This document shows positions 23,401 to 26,471 of a DNA stretch of 26,471 bases, piece after piece. A program made the position numbers and the translations under genes. The notes under the pieces are model-generated. The model was not told the DNA's origin. It ran no database searches and saw only the letters and a list, made by a program, of their open reading frames with translations. The DNA comes from Elysia marginata (Eukaryota; Mollusca; Gastropoda; Plakobranchidae), in NCBI GenBank assembly GCA_019649035.1, contig BMAT01008596.1:6663-33133 (forward strand). Reading direction: 5' to 3'. Position 1 is the first letter of the stretch; each line of letters starts with the position of its first letter.

Positions 23401-24683
23401 GGCAAACTAACCATTAATCTGAAAACTTCGTACATCCTTTTCTTACAGGATATATAACAAAATGCAAAATGCAAATATATTAAGGGGAAAATAAATTAAG
23501 AAACGAAAATTGAAACACAAAGCAGCTTTCAGATAACTACCTGTTTTTTCAGCTCATCCAAGTTTCTCTGTTTCTCGTCTATGCCCTCAATCTGATTCAG
23601 CTTTGGGACTGCAGGGAGTGAATCTTGCAGCGGCTCCTTCAAGCCCGGTGTGATCGGACTTGCATCTTCAGCAAAGAAGAATTTTGGCAGGACAAAGATG
23701 GCAGTAAGCAAACAGAGGACCAGAACCAGCAGTAGAACCAATCTCTGTAAGCTTGAAAGACGCCGCCAACTCTGAAATAATGATGGTCTTGGTAACAGTT
23801 ATGAAATGATTTTATATCTTTGATCTTTATGAAGTAGCACACTGATTATTGTCATGAATTAATCCCTCCAAAACTTAAGACTGCAAAATTGGACTTCTAG
23901 TTCTTACGATTTAAATTGTGTTTGTAACACTTTGAGGATTTAGTAGGGCATATACAAAATGTTTTAGCTGCAAAGTAGGTTTACATAAAAAAAACTTTCT
24001 GTCAGTTCAAATTATAAAATAAGGAAATAATGTTGGAGAGTAGCCTCCAAGATAACCAGTTTATGTAAAAAAAAAACCAAAAAAACACAAGCAAAAGGAT
24101 CTTTACAGACTAGTGCAGAGCACTGCTACACTTCCAGGATATCAATTTTGTAACCTACATTGTTACACTGTACCTTTGATTCAACTACCTCATGAAAGAA
24201 AAGTTCTTAAGAAAGAGATTCTTTGATATTGAATGGCTTCAAGTACTGTCTGTATTTAAACAAAAAAAAAGCTTTAAGTTTAACTAGGGAGATACATATT
24301 TTAAATCTTTATGCATATTATCACAGAAATCTCTAGAACCAAAACTGACATTTACCTACTCAAGAGGATTTTTAAAATAAATGATCTTCCCTAGTGCTCG
24401 CAATCTCCTGGGCTTTCTCTGTGTTTTCAACTTCAGACTAGAACAAAAGGCCGATGAGATTTTGTATTGCGACTTTACCAGCTCAATGCAGGCATAGTTG
24501 AAAGTAAAATGCTCATTAAACGGAGTGCAACAAACATTATAAACTTGGACAGGTTAACAGAAATCAATTAAAAACTCAAATACCCACTCGCAATAAAGAC
24601 TGTCGTTTTTGCGGAACTTCCCCGAGTGAGTCACTATAGAGGCCTAAGTTGATAGACACATCTCGTCTGAAGGATGAGTACAT
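11132..24683 (-). CDS. MAN1B1: ER mannosyl-oligosaccharide 1,2-alpha-mannosidase (GH47), whole spliced CDS in 11 exons
   Basis: The CDS joins minus-strand exons 24683-24588, 23771-23541, 23086-23042, 22099-22051, 21256-21068, 20497-20349, 19731-19543, 18449-18262, 16944-16821, 13928-13728 and 11467-11132: 1797 nt, 598 residues plus stop, with all introns GT-AG. The predicted protein is type II: a basic cytoplasmic tail (1-42), a signal anchor (about 43-60), a variable luminal stem (about 61-149) and a GH47 catalytic domain (about 150-594). By alignment from memory to the human enzyme, the catalytic acid is E228 (NLFEITIR), with D360 ([10 protein letters not shown]), the base E498 (LLRPETVES) and the calcium-site Thr T587 (LNTEGHP); C425 and C456 match the conserved disulfide. 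R358 sits where ER mannosidase I has the arginine that favours the Man8 B isomer; Golgi MAN1A enzymes have Leu there. The known role is removal of one mannose from Man9GlcNAc2 and glycoprotein ERAD. It is shorter than the human protein (699 residues), mostly in the tail and stem. The only obvious sequon is N415-F-S, weakened by the following Pro. Confidence 0.97.
11576..12167. repeat. Duplicated intron 10/exon 10 block, copy A (left of gap)
   Basis: This stretch aligns end to end with 13194-13771 in the same orientation, with about 30 differences seen by eye over about 590 bp plus a few small indels. It runs from AGTCGAGCATTGC to the exon 10 fragment and stops at the gap. See the findings for the two explanations. 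Confidence 0.92.
12124..12167 (-). pseudogene. MAN1B1: Partial second copy of MAN1B1 exon 10, cut by the gap
   Basis: These 44 nt repeat the 3' end of exon 10 (equivalent to 13728-13771) with the same donor and following intron. One coding difference is visible, GGG instead of GGC in the Gly codon of KGAT, which is synonymous. The rest of the copy is lost in the run of N. It could be an allelic (haplotype) duplicate left in the assembly or a true exon duplication; the silent change favours an allele or a recent copy. Confidence 0.8.
12168..12267. other. Assembly gap of exactly 100 N
   Basis: The run of 100 N is the size usually used for gaps of unknown length. It lies in MAN1B1 intron 10, directly after a truncated second copy of exon 10. 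The true size and content are not known. Confidence 0.99.
12268..13193. other. Intron 10 stretch between gap and copy B
   Basis: No gene is visible. It starts with CT-rich simple sequence and then becomes AT-rich. Around 13041-13105 there is a short GC-richer patch with nested inverted repeats (GCTTGCC/GGCAAGC and CAGGCGCT/AGCGCCTG), which may be part of a mobile element or a small hairpin. Its absence from copy A's left side is notable. Confidence 0.5.
12324..12425. repeat. CT/GTCT-rich simple sequence
   Basis: C-runs, (GTCT)n and (CT)n at 12324-12364 are followed by a second (CT)n at 12411-12425. The first begins about 55 bp from the gap, and such sequence often contributes to assembly breaks. 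Confidence 0.85.
13194..13771. repeat. Duplicated intron 10/exon 10 block, copy B (contains the intact exon 10 end)
   Basis: This is the partner of 11576-12167. In copy B the sequence continues without interruption through the complete exon 10. The 12268-13193 stretch between the gap and this block has no counterpart to the left of copy A. Confidence 0.92.
13728..13928 (-). CDS. MAN1B1: MAN1B1 exon 10: GH47, disulfide exon (residues 421-487)
   Basis: The exon is 201 nt, phase 0 to 0, with acceptor TCCTGTCAG and donor AAG|GTGTGC. It encodes [18 protein letters not shown] and then [23 protein letters not shown]425 and C456 fit the conserved structural disulfide. This is the complete copy; a partial second copy of its 3' end sits at 12124-12167 against the assembly gap. 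Confidence 0.96.
14095..14106. repeat. Left target-site duplication of the 14107-14276 retroposon
   Basis: GCATTAAAGTGG is repeated exactly at 14277-14288 on the other side of the element. Confidence 0.85.
14107..14276 (+). mobile_element. SINE-like retroposon with (AATC)n tail and 12-bp target-site duplication
   Basis: A 170-bp GC-richer element ends in five or so AATC units and is flanked by the direct repeat GCATTAAAGTGG at 14095-14106 and 14277-14288. This is the signature of an LINE-mobilised short retroposon: simple-repeat 3' tail plus target-site duplication. The body contains GGTTGGGTCGGTG and ATAATGTGACCGGC blocks resembling SINEs I associate with molluscs, although family naming needs a library search. 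It sits in intron 9 in antisense orientation to MAN1B1. Confidence 0.85.
14277..14288. repeat. Right target-site duplication of the 14107-14276 retroposon
   Basis: This is an exact copy of GCATTAAAGTGG at 14095-14106, directly after the AATC tail. Confidence 0.85.
15540..15675 (-). mobile_element. tRNA-derived SINE-like element
   Basis: Read on the minus strand, the start is tRNA-like: an A-box-like TGGCAAGCTATGTGG (15654-15668) and a B-box-like GGGTCGAATCCC (15607-15618), spaced as in a tRNA. No clover-leaf with a plausible anticodon arm and acceptor stem is obvious, so this is read as a SINE head rather than a tRNA gene. The 3' limit is uncertain, and I saw no target-site duplication. It lies in intron 9 in the same orientation as MAN1B1. 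Confidence 0.55.
16351..16660 (+). mobile_element. tRNA-derived SINE
   Basis: An element of about 310 bp begins with a tRNA-like pol III promoter: an A-box-like TGGTGTAGTGG (16362-16372) and the B box GGTTTGAGTCC (16405-16415). It ends with a tail that includes GTAAAGCGCT (16614-16623) and GTGCTATATAAAAATG, a 3' motif widely seen in V-SINE-like animal SINEs. The translation of the tRNA part ([15 protein letters not shown]) is a typical SINE artefact. No clear target-site duplication was found. It lies in intron 9 antisense to MAN1B1. Confidence 0.85.
16362..16415 (+). promoter_or_regulatory. Internal pol III promoter (A and B boxes) of the SINE
   Basis: The A-like box at 16362-16372 and B box at 16405-16415 are about 33 nt apart, as in tRNA genes. 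Whether this copy is still transcribed cannot be told from sequence. Confidence 0.6.
16821..16944 (-). CDS. MAN1B1: MAN1B1 exon 9: GH47 (residues 379-420)
   Basis: The exon is 124 nt, phase 2 to 0, with acceptor ATTCCACAG and donor ATG|GTACGT. It encodes [19 protein letters not shown] and [18 protein letters not shown], matching the human EDYVEAIEGV..LLRHSEPSKLTFVGEL region. It contains the single NFS sequon. Confidence 0.94.
16974..17390. repeat. Dispersed intronic repeat, copy 1 (intron 8)
   Basis: It is related over its length to 18557-19006 in the same orientation, sharing blocks such as GTTATAGCTGTTTGAAGT, GAAATTTCAGAAAAGGG, AGCATTTAAAGTTTA and ATCTCAAAACTAAG. Divergence with indels is substantial, so it is an old copy. 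No coding frame, LTR or tRNA-like head is visible; the family is unknown. Confidence 0.8.
17401..17551. repeat. 151-bp foldback (near-perfect inverted repeat)
   Basis: The left arm 17401-17474 and right arm 17479-17551 are reverse complements with about seven mismatches and one indel, separated by a 4-nt loop (CTGA). It lies in MAN1B1 intron 8, immediately beside one copy of the dispersed repeat. A foldback MITE is the likeliest explanation; if transcribed with the intron it would form a long hairpin RNA. Confidence 0.9.
17958..18008. repeat. 51-nt hairpin, homologous to the one at 4235-4287
   Basis: CCAAAGTGCA (17958-17967) pairs with TGCACTTTGG (17999-18008). The stem extends to 16 positions with two mismatches. 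The loop contains AGTTTTCACTG, shared with the distant copy. It lies in MAN1B1 intron 8. Confidence 0.7.
18262..18449 (-). CDS. MAN1B1: MAN1B1 exon 8: GH47, catalytic Asp and specificity Arg (residues 317-379)
   Basis: The exon is 188 nt, phase 0 to 2, with acceptor TTTTCTAG and donor GATCA|GTATGT. It encodes [16 protein letters not shown] and [21 protein letters not shown]360 aligns with human D463 and R358 with R461, which separates ER mannosidase I from the Golgi enzymes. A related repeat lies on each side of this exon (16974-17390 and 18557-19006). Confidence 0.96.
18557..19006. repeat. Dispersed intronic repeat, copy 2 (intron 7)
   Basis: This is the partner of 16974-17390. Together they bracket exon 8. 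In transcript sense each copy lies upstream of an exon (exon 8 here, exon 9 for copy 1). Confidence 0.8.
19543..19731 (-). CDS. MAN1B1: MAN1B1 exon 7: GH47 middle (residues 254-316)
   Basis: The exon is 189 nt, phase 0 to 0, with acceptor CCACATAG and donor GAG|GTCAGT. It encodes [18 protein letters not shown] and then [16 protein letters not shown] with SGDKRFE. These match the family blocks around the substrate cleft (SKIPYSDVN and the AEV..LQLEF helix). Confidence 0.96.
20349..20497 (-). CDS. MAN1B1: MAN1B1 exon 6: GH47, catalytic acid exon (residues 204-253)
   Basis: The exon is 149 nt, phase 1 to 0, with acceptor ATCATCAG and donor GCA|GTAAGA. It encodes [12 protein letters not shown] followed by [21 protein letters not shown]228 in LFEITIR aligns with human E330, the catalytic acid, and R232 aligns with human R334, a known disease position. 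[11 protein letters not shown] ends the exon. Confidence 0.96.
21068..21256 (-). CDS. MAN1B1: MAN1B1 exon 5: start of GH47 domain (residues 141-204)
   Basis: The exon is 189 nt, phase 1 to 1. It encodes the first helices of the GH47 barrel: [17 protein letters not shown], then [18 protein letters not shown], the signature segment shared by class I alpha-mannosidases. Splice sites are TTCTGTAG at the acceptor and GAAG|GTGAGA at the donor. Confidence 0.95.
22051..22099 (-). CDS. MAN1B1: MAN1B1 exon 4: short stem exon (residues 125-141)
   Basis: This is a 49-nt exon, phase 0 to 1, with acceptor AATCTTCAG and donor AATG|GTAAGA. It encodes [16 protein letters not shown], and its last base starts the Gly codon completed by exon 5. 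It resembles the stem just before the catalytic domain in other family members only loosely. The phase 1 end is required by exon 5. Confidence 0.8.
23042..23086 (-). CDS. MAN1B1: MAN1B1 exon 3: short stem exon (residues 110-124)
   Basis: This is a 45-nt exon, phase 0 to 0, bounded by CATTAG and the consensus donor GAT|GTGAGT. It encodes the acidic stem segment [15 protein letters not shown]. It is small and in a non-conserved region, so support comes from the splice sites and phase fit rather than homology. Skipping it would keep the frame. Confidence 0.75.
23541..23771 (-). CDS. MAN1B1: MAN1B1 exon 2: signal anchor and start of luminal stem (residues 33-109)
   Basis: The exon is 231 nt, phase 0 to 0, with acceptor TTATTTCAG and donor CAG|GTAGTT. 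It encodes [10 protein letters not shown], a basic stop at the membrane, then the hydrophobic run [18 protein letters not shown] (residues 43-60). A Pro- and Glu-rich stem follows and ends in a charged, helix-prone stretch ([12 protein letters not shown]). The basic SWRR..SLQR motif before the anchor matches the human MAN1B1 arrangement. Confidence 0.92.
24588..24683 (-). CDS. MAN1B1: MAN1B1 exon 1: cytoplasmic tail (residues 1-32)
   Basis: The exon is 96 nt and ends at phase 0 on the donor CGA|GTGGGT. I chose the ATG at 24681-24683 because a TGA lies in frame ten codons upstream with no other Met between. The peptide begins [14 protein letters not shown], and its FRRDVSINL part resembles the HRDFISVTL stretch in the human tail, which supports the start. 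Whether a non-coding 5' exon lies further upstream cannot be seen. Confidence 0.85.
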
Positions 24684-25157
24684 TTCCAACTCTAGATGCC
24701 AGCTTCCACCTCATATAGATTCCACAAGCCACTTGAATACAAAGCTGAATAGGAATCGGAAATAAAAGTTTAAAATTACATGTAACAATTGTAACATAAA
24801 ATATCCAGATGTTTAAATCATCTGTTTAGTGCTAGAGTCTAGAGAGGAGAAGAGACTAGTTAGAGAGGCATGTATATTTATACGTATATATAAAAAGAAT
24901 ATATCTGCCAAGGAGGTGGCACTCTTTACTTGTGGTTCCGTCCAATAAGTACTCAAGATTAAAACATGACAAGACGATAGCAAAATAAAGATCGTAATTT
25001 TGAAATGGTGGCAGCTGTGCTTGTTTCAACTGGATCAAAGATTTATAAGATTATCATTTTATTATGACTTTAAACTCTCTAGAGGTGCAAATGTTTCCTT
25101 CATGAATTCCACTATAACCTGATTACTGGACAGGACCACACCGAGTAAGGAGGTAAA

Positions 25158-25173
25158 CAGACAGACAGACACA
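25158..25173. repeat. (GACA)n microsatellite
   Basis: A short run of four CAGA/GACA units lies in the region upstream of MAN1B1. Confidence 0.85.
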
Positions 25174-25986
25174 TCTTCGCAAGTTTGCAAAGAAAGAGCG
25201 ACACGGAATGTGACGGATAGATCTTTAGGTAGATTACCGACTAGTAGAGAAATTGAAAATCCTAGGCATCATGTCTGTCTTGTTATGAATGCTTTCTATG
25301 TCATGTTGTATAGACCTGCTTTGGAAATTCTCCTATCAGACCTAGATCTAATTACACTCTTACTGTCTTAGTGACTCTAGTTTCATTACCATGGTGATGT
25401 AGTCTACTTTTAAAACATCTAAAATGTACATTATGTGTAAATCAAGGTCTAGATTATCTCTACATCTTTTGAAGGATAAAGATTAAAATCTATGATGAAA
25501 TATGAATTTAGATCCAAAGTTTGTGTGTAGATTTTTAGGTTCTAGATCTAAATTCTTTTTTTTTTAGTTTTCTAAGTCTAAACTTCAAGTTCCAGAGATA
25601 ACTTACTGTGTTGAAATGAATCTCAAACAACCTCAGGGAATTGAATGTTTCAATCTAAAATTTCTATTTCTAGAGCCCTTGGCAAGGTAAGTTTCACTCA
25701 GAGAAAGAAAGATAAAAATTGCCTATATATCTAGATCTATCCCTTTAAGATATTGATAGTCTACATCTGCCTTTAAAAAAGGATAAGCTTTTAAAACATT
25801 TATAAGGATAGCCTCGCAGAAATAGATCTACTTGGGTAACTTAGCATCAGACAGCACACAGAATTGGAAAGGCTGACAGCTGAGATCCATTTGTTGTAGG
25901 CTTTGTAAAATAGAGTGGTTTCCCTTGCAATTTTACCTTTGATTACTTTGTGCTTTACAATAAGTAAACAACCGTGGGGCATGTTC

Positions 25987-26005
25987 ATTGGTCGTTCTCG
26001 AGAAC
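25987..26005 (+). promoter_or_regulatory. Candidate promoter motifs: reverse CCAAT box and 12-bp palindrome
   Basis: ATTGG (25987-25991) is followed by the perfect palindrome GTTCTCGAGAAC (25994-26005), just upstream of the 26028 ATG. Both are typical of positions close to a transcription start, but no TATA box is evident. Confidence 0.35.
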
Positions 26006-26027
26006 TTTGTAATTTACAATAATAAAC

Positions 26028-26072
26028 ATGGCTGACTGGACGACGTTGTTTTCTTTACCCCTCCTTTTCATG
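26028..26072 (+). CDS. Possible first coding exon of a divergent plus-strand gene
   Basis: An ATG in good context (AAACATGG) opens MADWTTLFSLPLLFM and runs into a strong donor ATG|GTACGT. The short hydrophobic stretch FSLPLLFM after a polar start looks like the beginning of a signal peptide. A reverse CCAAT box (ATTGG, 25987-25991) lies about 40 bp upstream. The remainder of the gene would lie to the right of this window, so the product cannot be named. With only 15 codons, chance is not excluded. Confidence 0.45.
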
Positions 26073-26471
26073 GTACGTTCCATTTTTTTAAATATAAAAT
26101 TACAGAGAATTAAACTAATTCCTTAAACACTTTTTGCATTTTTGTGGTGTTTTACCGTCTTAGCCAGCCTTTCAAATTCAACTTTTGGGTATCAAGTCGG
26201 TTTTGGGCTTGCAGTCATATGCTAGGCCACACTTACTAGATCTAGATCTTGATCTAGAAGGCCCTTCCATTAGATCTAGAGTCTAGTTACTTACTGTGTT
26301 ACAGTGCCGGGAGGCGGGCATGATCAAACGCGTACTCGCTGACTAAGCTTTAATTTTAATGGATTGTGGCCCTTCCATTGATCATAATCTCTGTACTCTC
26401 AGTAATGTTATTAAGAAACTTTTTATTCATGCATGTACAGTCAAACAATTTTCAACCATACTCACATATAA
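26073..26471. other. Right end of window: probable first intron of the divergent gene
   Basis: No exon is recognised here. Two TAGATCTA octamers occur at 26237-26244 and 26271-26278. The call of intron depends entirely on the candidate exon at 26028-26072. Confidence 0.3.

Larger units (their letters stand above)
19007..24587 (-). other. MAN1B1: MAN1B1 introns 1-6 and the 5' half of intron 7
   Basis: Introns 1 (23772-24587), 2 (23087-23540), 3 (22100-23041), 4 (21257-22050), 5 (20498-21067), 6 (19732-20348) and the rest of 7 are AT-rich and ordinary. Open frames in them are short. A 22-nt exact direct repeat occurs at 20970-20991 and 22176-22197 (introns 5 and 3). Confidence 0.75.
24684..26027. 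other. Region between MAN1B1 start and divergent candidate exon
   Basis: No convincing coding sequence lies in these 1.3 kb. They should contain the MAN1B1 promoter and 5' UTR. A (GACA)n microsatellite lies at 25158-25173, and TAGATCTA occurs exactly at 25343, 25543, 25732 and 25823. No TATA or initiator element stood out for MAN1B1. Confidence 0.6.

Noticed and set aside
1-26471. CRISPR arrays, prokaryotic operons, ribosome binding sites
   Set aside because: The window is eukaryotic, with spliced coding sequence and SINEs; none of these structures is present.

Overview
This is an AT-rich eukaryotic (animal) genomic window dominated by one spliced gene on the minus strand. I recognise it as an ER mannosyl-oligosaccharide 1,2-alpha-mannosidase of glycoside hydrolase family 47 (MAN1B1 / ER mannosidase I). 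I could join eleven coding exons with GT-AG introns and consistent phases from an ATG at 24681-24683 to a stop at 11132-11134, giving a predicted 598-residue type II membrane enzyme. The intron style, simple-sequence content and tRNA-derived SINEs fit an invertebrate, most likely a mollusc; that placement is an inference from general character, not a match.

Layout from left to right. 1-1182 is AT-rich with no supported gene, apart from a possible very small plus-strand first exon at 334-342. 1183-1614 holds an unassigned cysteine-rich open frame on the minus strand. 1636-2022 is a pyrimidine tract followed by a degenerate trinucleotide repeat. 2023-11131 is about 9 kb of AT-rich, largely featureless DNA downstream of MAN1B1; its 3' UTR must begin here, and candidate polyadenylation signals are noted. 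11132-24683 is MAN1B1. 24684-26027 is intergenic and rich in the octamer TAGATCTA. A plausible first coding exon of a divergent plus-strand gene lies at 26028-26072, so the two genes may share an upstream region.

The introns carry most of the accessory structure. Intron 10 contains a 100-N assembly gap and two roughly 95% similar copies of about 590 bp, each including the 3' end of exon 10; this is either a false (haplotype) duplication or a real partial duplication. Intron 9 contains three SINE-like retroposons, one with a clear 12-bp target-site duplication. Intron 8 contains a 151-bp near-perfect foldback, and a dispersed repeat of about 420-450 bp occurs once in intron 7 and once in intron 8, bracketing exon 8.

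Functionally, the window supports one ER glycoprotein-processing enzyme that trims Man9GlcNAc2 to the Man8 B isomer during N-glycan maturation and ER-associated degradation. I did not find a convincing novel multi-gene system. The items most worth checking are the duplicated exon-10 block at the gap, the foldback, the paired homologous hairpins at 4235-4287 and 17958-18008, the TAGATCTA cluster, and the two unassigned coding-like segments.
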